A DNA stretch of 64,000 nucleotides, from NCBI RefSeq assembly GCF_000011645.1, contig NC_006270.3, positions 2,415,501 to 2,479,500 on the forward strand. The letters run 5' to 3'. Made by a program: the position numbers and the translations under genes. The DNA is from Bacillus licheniformis DSM 13 = ATCC 14580. GTDB lineage: Bacteria > Bacillota > Bacilli > Bacillales > Bacillaceae. The notes under the pieces were generated by a model. That model did no database searches. It was not told the origin of the DNA and saw only the letters and a list, made by a program, of their open reading frames with translations. Shown here piece by piece: positions 32,502-41,553 of the stretch (within the stretch, counting starts at the first letter, position 1; every line of letters starts with the position of its first letter).

Positions 32502-34031
32502 ATGGCTTACATAGCAAAACGCATGATCATACCGATTATTTTTCTCTTCATTCTCGCTTCCTGCTCCGCCGGAGGCGCTGGCTCAGCGAAAGGGGAAGAG
32601 AAGAAACTCACCTTTCTTTTCAATATTCCGAGTCAAACCCTTGACCCGAATCTTGATGTCAATTATACGGCTATCCGCGCCGGCATCAGTGAAACACTCG
32701 TCAAAATCAGTGCGGACCTTTCCATCGAACCGTGGATTGCCAAAGATTGGAAAAGCAAAGACGGACAAACTTGGGTCTTCACCCTTAAAGACAATCTGAC
32801 GTTTCAAAATGGTAAAAAAGCGGATGCCAAAGCGGTAAAAGCGTCTTTAGAACGGACGATGCGCGAGAGTAAAGCCATGAAGAACGCCCTAAAAATCAAG
32901 GAAATAAAGGCTGAAGGACAAACATTGACGATTACAACGAAGGAGCCGTTTCCCGAATTCCCTTCAGAATTGGTTCATCCAAACACATCGATCATTGACG
33001 TCAGCGCAGCAAACATTTCTCAACAGCCCGTCGGAACGGGACCTTTCCAAGTTTCCTCTTTTGAGGCCGGCCATAAAATAGAGTTAGAACGGTATGACGA
33101 TTATTGGGACGGCAAACCGAAGCTGAAGCACGTCACATTCTCGTTTAATGAAGACGCAAACGCCCGCGTCATGGCTCTCCAATCAAAAGATGCCGATATC
33201 ATTTACAGACCGAGCGTTGAGGATATTGACCAAATTCAAAAAGATTCGTCGATTACCGTTGATTCGGTACCGAGCTTGCGCGTTCACCAGATTCTTTACA
33301 ATACAAAGAAGGATCATCTTGCTGACCGCCACCTGCGCCGCGCCTTCGACGCACTACTGAACCGCAAAGAAATCGCTGAAAGCATTTTGAACGGACATGC
33401 TCAGCCGGCAGACGGCCCCTTCCTAGCCGATTTCCCATTTTCCTCCGATACGGTTCAAAAGCCGAGCGGACTTCAGGCTGCAAAAGCTGAGCTGAAAAAA
33501 GCCGGCTACGAGCTTGAAAACGGTAAAGCCGTAAAGGACGGAAAAGCCTTGTCTTTTACACTGCTAACCTATCAGTCTCGTCCGGAATTGCCTTTAATCG
33601 CGCAAATTCTTGAATCAAATGCGAAGGAATTGGGCATTTCGATTAAGATTCAGCAAGTCGAAAATATTGATGAATATTTGGCGAAAAACGATGACTGGGA
33701 TTTAGCGACATACAGCTCAATGACCGCGCCAAGAGGCGATGCCAGCTATTTGCTGAACACCGCCTATATGCCGAACGGCGCTTTAAACTACAGCGGCATC
33801 GAAAATCAAACCTTGATCAAATGGATTAAGGAATTCAACCGCACGATCGACAAAGAGAAGCGGAACCGACTTGCCAAAAAAGCAGCTGAATTGATCGAGA
33901 AGGAGACATTGAACTCTTTTATCGTGACTCCCGAAAACATCACAGCCTACCGAGACGGTGTATTAAATTGGGAAACGAGCAAAAGTGAGTATTATATGCT
34001 GACGAAAGATTTGGATGTGAAAACGAAATGA
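32502..34031 (+). CDS. Solute-binding lipoprotein of a NikA/Opp-family ABC importer (probable zinc or metallophore uptake)
   Basis: The 509-residue protein has a lipoprotein signal (IFLFILASCSAG, Cys near 21) and the SBP_bac_5 fold: VFTLKDNLTFQNGK near the start, PVGTGPFQV, then YDDYWDGKPKLKHVTF in mid-protein. The family takes oligopeptides, nickel or nickel/zinc-opine complexes. The candidate Zur box directly upstream favours a zinc-related ligand, perhaps a metal chelate as in staphylococcal CntA. First gene of a tightly overlapping operon. Ligand assignment is inference. Confidence 0.85.
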   Translation: MAYIAKRMIIPIIFLFILASCSAGGAGSAKGEEKKLTFLFNIPSQTLDPNLDVNYTAIRAGISETLVKISADLSIEPWIAKDWKSKDGQTWVFTLKDNLTFQNGKKADAKAVKASLERTMRESKAMKNALKIKEIKAEGQTLTITTKEPFPEFPSELVHPNTSIIDVSAANISQQPVGTGPFQVSSFEAGHKIELERYDDYWDGKPKLKHVTFSFNEDANARVMALQSKDADIIYRPSVEDIDQIQKDSSITVDSVPSLRVHQILYNTKKDHLADRHLRRAFDALLNRKEIAESILNGHAQPADGPFLADFPFSSDTVQKPSGLQAAKAELKKAGYELENGKAVKDGKALSFTLLTYQSRPELPLIAQILESNAKELGISIKIQQVENIDEYLAKNDDWDLATYSSMTAPRGDASYLLNTAYMPNGALNYSGIENQTLIKWIKEFNRTIDKEKRNRLAKKAAELIEKETLNSFIVTPENITAYRDGVLNWETSKSEYYMLTKDLDVKTK

Positions 34032-34969
34032 AGCAGATCGCCAAGCGGCTGTTTGAACTGGTCCTGTTCTTATTCCTGCTTTCATTTATCAGCTTTGTGT
34101 TTATGAAAGCGGCTCCCGGTGATCCGGTGAAACAGATGCTTCGCGTAGATGATGTTGCGGTAACGGACGAGCAGATCGAGGCATTCAGAGAGGAGCTCGG
34201 TTTGGACAAACCGGTTTATATTCAATATTGGAACTGGTTCAAGCGCTTTTTCCAATTTGATTTGGGAAAATCCTATACAACACACGAACCCGTCATCGAC
34301 GAGCTCAGCCGGAAATTCCCGGCGACATTGCTTCTAACCGGCGCATCGCTTCTCGTTATGCTGCTGATTGCCGTGCCGGTCGGAACGCTTTCCGCTTTAT
34401 ACCGGGATCGGTGGATCGATCATCTCAGCCGCTTGCTCGCTTTAGTGGGAGCCGCGCTCCCGAGCTTTTGGCTCGGATTGATACTGATCGATCTCTTTTC
34501 CGTCAGGCTGAATTGGCTGCCGTCGATGGGAGCCGGAACGTTTAAACATTTGATTCTCCCCTCTCTCACGCTTGGGATCGCGATGTCGGGCGTTTATGTC
34601 CGCCTTGTACGGTCAAGCCTGATCGAAAGCCTTGGTCAGGATTTCATCAGATCTGCCAGGGCACGCGGCATCAGCGAGGCGAGAATTTTCTTCTTTCACG
34701 CGTTTCGCCATTGTCTTGTCCCTGTCATCACGATATTCGGGGTCAGCCTCGGCAGCCTGCTCGGCGGCACGGTGATTATTGAAGTCCTGTTTGCATATCC
34801 CGGCGTCGGCAAGCTTGTCGTTGATGCCATCGTTCAGCGTGATTATCCGATCATTCAGGGGTACATTCTTTTCATGGGGATCGCGGTTGTCCTGATCAAT
34901 CTTTTAGTCGACCTCTCTTATCGGTACCTCAATCCGGAAATTCGCTTAAAGGAGGCTGGTCGCCGATGA
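34028..34969 (+). CDS. ABC importer permease, NikB/OppB-like
   Basis: A 313-residue permease with about six helices and the EAA motif region GISEARIFFFHAFRHCLVPVI. The N-terminal part (MKAAPGDPVKQML) is typical of the OppB/NikB group. The ATG overlaps the stop of the binding-protein gene by four bases. Works with the next permease to form the channel. Confidence 0.92.
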   Translation: MKQIAKRLFELVLFLFLLSFISFVFMKAAPGDPVKQMLRVDDVAVTDEQIEAFREELGLDKPVYIQYWNWFKRFFQFDLGKSYTTHEPVIDELSRKFPATLLLTGASLLVMLLIAVPVGTLSALYRDRWIDHLSRLLALVGAALPSFWLGLILIDLFSVRLNWLPSMGAGTFKHLILPSLTLGIAMSGVYVRLVRSSLIESLGQDFIRSARARGISEARIFFFHAFRHCLVPVITIFGVSLGSLLGGTVIIEVLFAYPGVGKLVVDAIVQRDYPIIQGYILFMGIAVVLINLLVDLSYRYLNPEIRLKEAGRR

Positions 34970-35787
34970 GAAAAAACGTATTTCGATCTAAAACAGGACT
35001 ATGGTTTGTGCTGCTGTTTTCCGCGGCGCTGTTCACCGTCCCCTTCTTTTTGCCGTTCGATCCGCTCCGCACAGATATGGCCAACCGTCTTCAGCCGATC
35101 AGTATGCAGCATTGGCTCGGAACCGACCATTTGGGCAGAGATATATTTTCCCGGATGGTCGCCGGTGCGAAAGCGACGGTCGGCACCGCCTTGGGCGCGA
35201 TTCTGATTTCCGTTTTCATAGGTGTTCCTGTCGGGCTTGTCTCCGGGTTTTTCGGCAGACGGCTGGACCGGATGATGATGAGAATTGTTGACGCGGTTAT
35301 GGCTTTTCCGGACTATATTGTCGCGATTGTTTTAAGCGGTTTGCTTGGTCCGGGGCTGATGAACTTAATATTGGCCGTCGTCGCTGTCAAATGGGTCGGC
35401 TATGCAAGGCTGGTCCGCAGCACGGTTTTTTCGGAAAAACAAAAAGATTACATCGCCTTGGCCGAGCTTACCGGTTTAAGCTCCGGGGCGATTTTAAAAA
35501 AGCACCTGCTGCCCCATGTTCTCGGCAACCTTTCCGTACTTGCGACACTTGATATCGGAAAAACGGTGTTAATGATTGCTGCCCTGTCCTATATCGGCCT
35601 GGGTGCTCAGCCTCCATACCCGGAATGGGGCGCCATGCTGAACGACGGAAAACATTACTTCTTGCATGCGCCTCAGCTTATGGTGATTCCCGGTCTTGCG
35701 ATCATGTTCATCGTTCTGTTGTCCAACCTGTACGGTGATCGTTTAAGGGACAGGTTTGACGTCAAACACAAGAAAGGAGTTTCTTAG
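34966..35787 (+). CDS. ABC importer permease, NikC/OppC-like
   Basis: 273 residues. It has one N-terminal helix, the GTDHLGRDIFSRMVAGAK segment characteristic of OppC/NikC, and about five more helices with the EAA loop in AELTGLSSGAILKKHLLPHVL. The start overlaps the previous gene by four bases. It pairs with the NikB-like subunit. Confidence 0.92.
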   Translation: MRKNVFRSKTGLWFVLLFSAALFTVPFFLPFDPLRTDMANRLQPISMQHWLGTDHLGRDIFSRMVAGAKATVGTALGAILISVFIGVPVGLVSGFFGRRLDRMMMRIVDAVMAFPDYIVAIVLSGLLGPGLMNLILAVVAVKWVGYARLVRSTVFSEKQKDYIALAELTGLSSGAILKKHLLPHVLGNLSVLATLDIGKTVLMIAALSYIGLGAQPPYPEWGAMLNDGKHYFLHAPQLMVIPGLAIMFIVLLSNLYGDRLRDRFDVKHKKGVS

Positions 35788-35788
35788 C

Positions 35789-36631
35789 ATGCCGATGTTA
35801 TCCATTGAGGACTTATCAATCAGCTCCCGGCAGCACACCATTGTCAAAAATGCCTCCTTCTCGATTCATGAAGGGGAATGGTTCGCGCTGCTCGGGGAAA
35901 GCGGCAGCGGAAAGAGCCTGACCGCTTCGGCCATAGCCGGGCTGCTTCCGGACGGACTAACGGTGACCGGCGGAGACGTGATATTTGAAGGCCAACAGAT
36001 GCTTCAAGCCGGACGCAAAGCACTCCGACGCGTGCGCGGAAAGGATATCGCCTGTATTTTTCAGGACTGTCACGGAGCATTCACCCCTTTTATACGGATC
36101 GGCAAACAAATTGACGAAATGGTCAAAACGCATACAGGTTGGTCTAAGAATAAGCGAAGAGAAGCGATTCTCCATGCTTTTCGGGAGGTTTCTCTGCCGG
36201 AAAACAGAGTATATGAAAGCTACCCGTTTCAATTGAGCGGAGGGCAGCTGCAAAGGGCCGCGATTGCTCAAGCGATGGTGCTCCGCCCCAAGCTTCTCAT
36301 CGCAGACGAACCGACGACGGCTTTAGACAGCATCACGGCCGCGGACGTCTTGCAACAGCTCGCCGCGATGCGCGCCAAAACAAACTGCGCCATCCTTTTT
36401 ATCACTCATGACCTGCGGCTTGTCAAAAGATACGCCGATCAAACCGCCGTCATGCAAAACGGAGAAATCGTCGAAAGCGGCTTAACCGCTGATTTAATTA
36501 GACAGCCGGCACATGAATATACGAGGTGTTTATTCGCGGCCATCCCGCCGCTGAAAAATCCTCCGCCAAGGCTGACGGCAGCCCCGCCTGAAACAAAGGA
36601 AGCGGTGCTGGCGGGAACAGGAGGTGCGTGA
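35789..36631 (+). CDS. ABC importer ATPase, NikD/OppD-like
   Basis: A 280-residue ATPase. Walker A is GESGSGKS, the signature is LSGGQLQRAAIAQAM, and Walker B is LLIADEPTTALD with the H-loop at ITHDL. It powers the importer with the next gene product. The ATG at 35789 follows AAAGGAG; the open frame upstream to 35756 overlaps the permease gene. Confidence 0.92.
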   Translation: MPMLSIEDLSISSRQHTIVKNASFSIHEGEWFALLGESGSGKSLTASAIAGLLPDGLTVTGGDVIFEGQQMLQAGRKALRRVRGKDIACIFQDCHGAFTPFIRIGKQIDEMVKTHTGWSKNKRREAILHAFREVSLPENRVYESYPFQLSGGQLQRAAIAQAMVLRPKLLIADEPTTALDSITAADVLQQLAAMRAKTNCAILFITHDLRLVKRYADQTAVMQNGEIVESGLTADLIRQPAHEYTRCLFAAIPPLKNPPPRLTAAPPETKEAVLAGTGGA

Positions 36632-37416
36632 TGACCCATTCTGCAGAGACCGTTCTTTTTGTCAGCAATCTGACAAAACATTACGCTTGCGGCCACAAAG
36701 CGGTTGACAACGTATCATTCTCCATTCGAAAAGGCGAATGCCTCGGGCTCGCCGGCGAGAGCGGCAGCGGGAAAAGCACCCTCGCACGCTGCCTTTTGCT
36801 GCTCGAAAAAATCGATCACGGAGAGATTAGGCTTCATCAACATCCGCTTACCGGCATAAACAAAAAAGAGACCCGGAGACTGCGTCGAAAACTGCAGGCT
36901 GTTTTCCAAAATCCAGCTGCATCATTCAATCCAAAGCTCAATATTATCGATTCAGTTATGGAGCCGCTTGATGTTTCCAAACAAGACATGCCGTCATTTT
37001 TAAGGGACTTCCGAGGCAGCCGCCGTCTGACGGCTGAGCGTCTGTTCTCAATGGTCGGCCTTCCCTCGCGCCTCCTTGACCGCTATCCGCACGAATTAAG
37101 CGGCGGGCAGCGCCAGCGGGCCTTGATCGCCAGAGCCATCAGCACTCATCCGTCTTTAATCATCTTTGATGAGCCTACAGCAAGCCTGGATGTCACCAGT
37201 CAGGCGAAGATCCTGGATCTTCTCAAAGATTTGCAGGATGCTATGGGCCTTTCTTATTTATTTATTTCCCACGATCTGGCCGCTGTCCACTTCATGAGCC
37301 ATCGCATCATGGTCATGAAAGACGGGCAGATTGCCGATCAATTTGAAAAAGAAGAGCTTTTTTCTGCCGAAAGGCACCCATATGCCAAAAAGCTGCTTCA
37401 GGTGTTTGAATCCTAA
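36631..37416 (+). CDS. ABC importer ATPase, NikE/OppF-like
   Basis: A 261-residue second ATPase. Walker A GESGSGKST, signature LSGGQRQRALIARA and Walker B LIIFDEPTASLD are all present. The ATG at 36631 follows GGAGG at six bases and overlaps the previous stop. It completes a full five-part importer (one SBP, two permeases, two ATPases). Confidence 0.92.
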   Translation: MTHSAETVLFVSNLTKHYACGHKAVDNVSFSIRKGECLGLAGESGSGKSTLARCLLLLEKIDHGEIRLHQHPLTGINKKETRRLRRKLQAVFQNPAASFNPKLNIIDSVMEPLDVSKQDMPSFLRDFRGSRRLTAERLFSMVGLPSRLLDRYPHELSGGQRQRALIARAISTHPSLIIFDEPTASLDVTSQAKILDLLKDLQDAMGLSYLFISHDLAAVHFMSHRIMVMKDGQIADQFEKEELFSAERHPYAKKLLQVFES

Positions 37417-37431
37417 GGGGGGTCTTAACAG

Positions 37432-38790
37432 ATGAATCACAAGCAATATCTAGCACTCGCCGTTCCGCTGATCATTTCAACGATCACCACTCCTTTATTG
37501 GGTGCGGTCGATACGGCGGTCGCCGGCCAGCTTTCCTCCCCTGCTTACATCGGCGGTGTTGCAGTCGGAACGATGATTTTTAATACGATGTATTGGCTCC
37601 TCGGTTTTTTGCGGGTAAGCACATCCGGATTCGCCGCTCAGTCACTCGGCTCCCAAAACAGATCAGAGAGCGTTTTGGCCCTTGCCCGGCCCGTTTTCAT
37701 CGCGCTGTTTGCCGGACTGATGTTCATCATCTTGCAAAAACCGCTTGAATACGCAGCGCTGACGCTCATACAGCCCGACCGCCATACCGCTGAATTCGCC
37801 TCGCAGTATTTTTCGCTGAGGATTTGGGGAGCTCCATTTGCTTTAATCAGCTATTGCATTCTCGGCTGGCTGATGGGAATGTCTCTAATCAAAGTGACAT
37901 TGCTTTTGCAGATTTCGATGAACGTCTTGAATATCGTGCTTGACATCGTTTTTGTCTACGTCTTTCACATGGAAGTATACGGCATCGCTCTAGCCACTTT
38001 GATTTCGGATGTGACGGGCTGCCTGATCGGCTGCTGGCTTGTGAAAACGAATGCCGCCATGCCGTTTAAGCTGCCGTCCGTCAAGCTTTTATTCGACCCG
38101 AAACCGTTTAAAAAAATGATGGTTGTCAACCGAGATCTATTGATTCGGACATTGTGCCTTTTGACGGTTTTCAATTTATTTACGGCTAAAGGAGCCGGCT
38201 TCGGCGCTGAAATTTTAGCCGCAAATGCGATCTTGATTCAAATTCATTATTTGATGGCTTATGTTTTTGACGGGTTTGCCAATGCATCGAGCATCTTTGC
38301 CGGGAAAGCCGTTGGAAGAATGGATCGGGATCTCTATTCCCGTACGCTTTCCCTTTCGATCCAGTGGTCGCTGATCTCGGCCGCGCTGCTTTCAGTCGGC
38401 TACTTTCTCTTGAGAAATGCGATCCTTCCATTGTTTACACCGCTTGAAAGCGTTCTGGAAGCAGCGAAAACTTACGATGTTTGGATCGCTCTCTTTCCTT
38501 TGGCCGCAAGTTTCGGACTCGTTTTTTACGGGATTTTCACAGGCGCCACCGAAATAGGCCCGGTCAGAAATTCAATGTTTTTGGCTGTTCTCGTCTTCCT
38601 GGCCGCCTTTTTTACCGCTGTCCCCGCTTTCGGAAACCATGGGCTGTGGCTCGCTTTTCTTTTATTCAGCCTTGGGCGTTCCGTATTCTTATGCATGGCT
38701 GTTCCCGGGCTGACCACCCGGCTTTTCGGAGAGCGCAGTGCTGCGAGAGAGGCAGGCCAAAGACCGAAATCATTAAAACACCCCGGCTAA
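37432..38790 (+). CDS. MATE-family efflux transporter (DinF-like), last gene of the metal operon
   Basis: 452 residues and twelve predicted helices in two homologous halves, the MATE/DinF layout. MATE proteins export cationic or small organic compounds using Na+ or H+. The gene lies sixteen bases after the second ATPase, with AGGGGGG in front, so it is cotranscribed with the importer. An exporter bound to a chelate importer is the pattern of metallophore systems, where the chelator must leave the cell first; staphylococci use an MFS exporter (CntE) for this. No synthesis genes are in the operon. The role is inference. Confidence 0.88.
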   Translation: MNHKQYLALAVPLIISTITTPLLGAVDTAVAGQLSSPAYIGGVAVGTMIFNTMYWLLGFLRVSTSGFAAQSLGSQNRSESVLALARPVFIALFAGLMFIILQKPLEYAALTLIQPDRHTAEFASQYFSLRIWGAPFALISYCILGWLMGMSLIKVTLLLQISMNVLNIVLDIVFVYVFHMEVYGIALATLISDVTGCLIGCWLVKTNAAMPFKLPSVKLLFDPKPFKKMMVVNRDLLIRTLCLLTVFNLFTAKGAGFGAEILAANAILIQIHYLMAYVFDGFANASSIFAGKAVGRMDRDLYSRTLSLSIQWSLISAALLSVGYFLLRNAILPLFTPLESVLEAAKTYDVWIALFPLAASFGLVFYGIFTGATEIGPVRNSMFLAVLVFLAAFFTAVPAFGNHGLWLAFLLFSLGRSVFLCMAVPGLTTRLFGERSAAREAGQRPKSLKHPG

Positions 38791-38812
38791 GCTTTAGCCG
38801 GGGTGTTTACGT
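38774..38812. terminator. Bidirectional terminator of the MATE gene and the FusB-like gene
   Basis: AAACACCCCGGCTAA and TTTAGCCGGGGTGTTT (38776-38807) pair. The MATE stop codon lies in the first arm. Confidence 0.85.
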
Positions 38813-39454
38813 TTATTCTTTCGTTAATTGTGCGACGAAATGGTTCAGATGATCCAGCGTCATCAAATTTTGATTGCATTTTTCACTGTCACAGCAAATG
38901 TAATTGCCTCTGTCCGTATAGGTTTCTTTCCCGCTTTTCACGCGGGCCATGAACAGTCCGATCTCTTCGGTCCTGTTGCATATCGAGCAGATTCCTTTTT
39001 TATTGCTGGATTTGATGGTGCCGTGGATTCCGGTCAGCTTTCCGCCGACGTCCACAATCATGTATTTCCTGCCTGATCCTGCATCGTTCCATCCCAGGTA
39101 GGAATATCCGCTGAAATCCATCTGCTCAAATTCGGGCGTCTTTAGTTTTTTCACTTTAGAGAACAGCTTTTTAGCAGTCTTTACCGTTACATTCTGAAAT
39201 GGAATCACATGAAGTTTTAATTCAGCTAAAAAGCGCACCGCTTCACCGCTGTCTTCCACTTCTGCCAGCTTCTCCAGCAAAGACTTTTGATCGCTGCTGA
39301 GATCAGGAAACAGGTTGAACACTTGATCCAGCGCATTGCACTTCAAAGCGTCAAGGACGTTTTCGTCATTGATGTTCGCATGTCCCTGGACGAGGCTGTC
39401 CGTTTGAAACTTAATAAAATTATATTGGTCATTTCTGATAAAAGGTGTCTTCAT
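38813..39454 (-). CDS. FusB/FBP-like elongation factor G-binding protein
   Basis: A 213-residue protein: an N-terminal helical FBP domain (MKTPFIRNDQYNFIKFQ..., about 1-85) and a C-terminal domain with a four-Cys zinc finger (CSICN and CCDSEKCNQN). FusB-type proteins bind EF-G and free ribosomes stalled by fusidic acid. Bacillus homologues carry the same architecture, but resistance by this one is not shown. The ATG at 39454 has AAGGAG upstream. Confidence 0.85.
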   Translation of the reverse strand: MKTPFIRNDQYNFIKFQTDSLVQGHANINDENVLDALKCNALDQVFNLFPDLSSDQKSLLEKLAEVEDSGEAVRFLAELKLHVIPFQNVTVKTAKKLFSKVKKLKTPEFEQMDFSGYSYLGWNDAGSGRKYMIVDVGGKLTGIHGTIKSSNKKGICSICNRTEEIGLFMARVKSGKETYTDRGNYICCDSEKCNQNLMTLDHLNHFVAQLTKE

Positions 39455-39547
39455 TTCTGCCAGCTCCTTATTTATAGATCTATATTTTAAAATAAGGTGC
39501 AAAGCCGGATGATCAGAAATGATACCTTGCTCTGTCAGGCGATTTGT

Positions 39548-39637
39548 TTATAACCCCGCCTCATGCAAAGTATCGCCTTTCAAGATAACAGGCTTTGCAT
39601 GAGACGCTGCAGTCGGCAAATGAATGTCATTTACCAT
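39548..39637 (-). CDS. Possible 29-residue small ORF behind the YolD/polymerase genes
   Basis: The ATG at 39637 follows a very strong GGAGGTGG and opens a frame of 29 codons (MVNDIHLPTAASHAKP... ending HEAGL). It lies 27 bases after the yolD-like stop and may be the third gene of the SOS operon. There is no signal peptide or known relative. Its best evidence is the ribosome site. Confidence 0.5.
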   Translation of the reverse strand: MVNDIHLPTAASHAKPVILKGDTLHEAGL

Positions 39638-39664
39638 TTTATCCACCTCCGAATACTGATTCCA

Positions 39665-40003
39665 TTATAAACGACAATCGTATTCAATCTCAATGATATC
39701 CTCTATCTTTAAAATGCAAATTTCATCCGCCCGGCTTACGATCCGCAGCTCCCTTTTCAGAGCGTCAGCATAGTGAATCCGGCCGGCGAGCGTTTTCACT
39801 TCCCCCTGCCGGTAATAAGCAAATTGCAAAAACCTGTTTTCTGCCATCGCTTCACAAATGATTTCATTGAATTCTTCATATTTTTGTTCATCCAGGATCG
39901 GTTTTTTGATTTTTTGAAAGCTTTCATGATATTCCCTGAGCAATTCCACGTGCTCAGGCAGCATCATGGAAACCCATTTGATACTGCCTCTGTCGCGAAG
40001 CAT
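39665..40003 (-). CDS. yqjX: YolD-like protein YqjX
   Basis: A 112-residue YolD-like protein (WVSMMLPEHVELLREY and LVSRADEICILKIEDIIEIE-type ending). YolD proteins accompany Y-family polymerases of the UvrX/UmuC type and are thought to modulate them, possibly as UmuD-like partners. The gene lies fifteen bases after the polymerase gene, with AAAGGAG in front of the ATG, and shares its SOS control. Confidence 0.88.
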   Translation of the reverse strand: MLRDRGSIKWVSMMLPEHVELLREYHESFQKIKKPILDEQKYEEFNEIICEAMAENRFLQFAYYRQGEVKTLAGRIHYADALKRELRIVSRADEICILKIEDIIEIEYDCRL

Positions 40004-40018
40004 AAATGATTCTCCTTT

Positions 40019-41281
40019 CTATGCCTGATGGCCTCCGACCAATTTTGACCGCAGACGGGCCGTCCCGGCGTTTGTGTAGGAAACGGCCCGCAAAAGCGCT
40101 GTTGAGCCGTACCGTTCTCTGATGCCGTCCATCACATACCCGAGCTGCCGCTTCTTTTCCTGATCGGGGCGAAAAAGATCAAGCTGCATATTGGTGTCAT
40201 CTTGAATATTGGACAAAGAGACGGAAATTTTCCGAACCGTTTTGCCGGCATAAAACCGCTCGAACAGTGCCAGACATGTATGGTAAAGATCAAGCGTGAC
40301 ATTTGAAGGGCTTTCCATTGTTTTTGAACGGTAAAATCCGCCGCCAAGCTCATCGCGGCTGTATTCGATGCCGAGACTGACGGTCCGGCCCGCCTGGCGG
40401 TGGGCGCGCGCCCTTTTGGCCACTTCCTCACACATTTCAAGAATGACATGCTTGACTTCCTCCGGATTCGGATAATCGCGAAGCAGAATCTGGCTTTTTC
40501 CATAGCTGACCTGCCCCTCCATGAGCGGCGCTCCAATCGCTGAAAGATCGATGCCCCAAGCGTGATAATAGAGCTGGTTTCCCATCACCCCGAATGTTTT
40601 CTCAAGCCGACTGAGATCATAGTGCGCCAGCTGGCCGACTGTAAAAATCCCCATCCGGTTTAACGTCTTTTCCAGCCTGGAGCCGATTCCCCACATGCGG
40701 CGCAGCGGAGACAGCGGCCACAGCTTCGTTTTCACGTCTTCGTAGCCCCAAACGGCCACCCCGCCTGCTGATTTTTTCGCTTCAAGGTCAAGGCACAGCT
40801 TTGCCATCAGCAGATTCGGTCCGATTCCGACAGCACAGGGAAGGCCAAACTCCCTTTCCATATCATCTTGAATTTTCATCGCAATCGTTCGGGCGTCTCC
40901 CCACATGCTTTCAACACCGTCCACCTGAATAAAGCTTTCATCCACGCTGTACGTATGAATGGCATCAGGCGGCACATAGCGGCAGAACAGCCGGGTGAGC
41001 TCTGTAGAAACACGGACAAACAGCCCCATCTTCGGATTGACCAGCTTGATGCGCGGATCATCCGGCAGCTGATAAAGCCTTGTTCCCGTTTGAACGCCGA
41101 ACTCTCTTTTCAGAGCCGGAGAAGCAGCGAGAACGATGCTTCCCTGCCGCTCCGTGTTTCCGACAACCGCCAAGAAGCAAGTCATCGGGTCAAGTCCGAG
41201 CAGGACTGCGGCGCAGCTTGCATAAAAGCTCCGCATATCAACGCACAAAACCGAACGCGACGGATATTGACTGTAATCCAT
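40019..41281 (-). CDS. polYB: Y-family DNA polymerase (PolYB/UvrX type)
   Basis: A 420-residue translesion polymerase. The catalytic acidic residues lie in CVDMRSFYASC and YSVDESFIQVD; palm, fingers, thumb (HhH at WGIGSRLEKTLNRMGI) and little-finger domains follow in order. It copies damaged DNA with low fidelity. Two LexA-type boxes stand upstream, one just before the GGAGGGAG ribosome site. The ATG at 41281 (MDYSQYPSRSVL) is chosen over 41314. Equivalent to B. subtilis yqjW. Confidence 0.93.
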   Translation of the reverse strand: MDYSQYPSRSVLCVDMRSFYASCAAVLLGLDPMTCFLAVVGNTERQGSIVLAASPALKREFGVQTGTRLYQLPDDPRIKLVNPKMGLFVRVSTELTRLFCRYVPPDAIHTYSVDESFIQVDGVESMWGDARTIAMKIQDDMEREFGLPCAVGIGPNLLMAKLCLDLEAKKSAGGVAVWGYEDVKTKLWPLSPLRRMWGIGSRLEKTLNRMGIFTVGQLAHYDLSRLEKTFGVMGNQLYYHAWGIDLSAIGAPLMEGQVSYGKSQILLRDYPNPEEVKHVILEMCEEVAKRARAHRQAGRTVSLGIEYSRDELGGGFYRSKTMESPSNVTLDLYHTCLALFERFYAGKTVRKISVSLSNIQDDTNMQLDLFRPDQEKKRQLGYVMDGIRERYGSTALLRAVSYTNAGTARLRSKLVGGHQA

Positions 41282-41295
41282 ACTCTCCCTCCAGA

Positions 41296-41350
41296 AGAAC
41301 TGATGTTCGCACAATTAGTGTATGAATACTATACTCCGAATATACGTTCG
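41296..41350 (-). promoter_or_regulatory. Two LexA (SOS) boxes upstream of polYB
   Basis: AGAACTGATGTTCG (41296-41309) and CGAATATACGTTCG (41337-41350) each match the Bacillus LexA consensus CGAACnnnnGTTCG at all but one informative base. Their placement around the polYB promoter fits SOS induction. Confidence 0.75.
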
Positions 41351-41395
41351 ATTTCCAGGCGTAATTTTATCCAAAGAAAATCCTGGCGGAAAGCA

Positions 41396-41426
41396 ATAAA
41401 AAACACCTTCTTTGGAAAGAAGGTGA
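41396..41426 (-). terminator. Terminator-like hairpin upstream of the polYB promoter
   Basis: CACCTTCTTT and AAAGAAGGTG pair, and six T follow on the minus strand. It points away from yqzH and has no obvious minus-strand gene before it. Confidence 0.45.
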
Positions 41427-41553
41427 CATGGTTGACCATTCCAGTTCGGAATTTCGCCTTATTCAGTTTGATGATTCAAATTGAATGCTCTCTTGAGAAC
41501 ATCAGTTTTTCTTAGTAAGATAAAAGAAAAAGCGCTCCTAAAGGAGAAGACAA

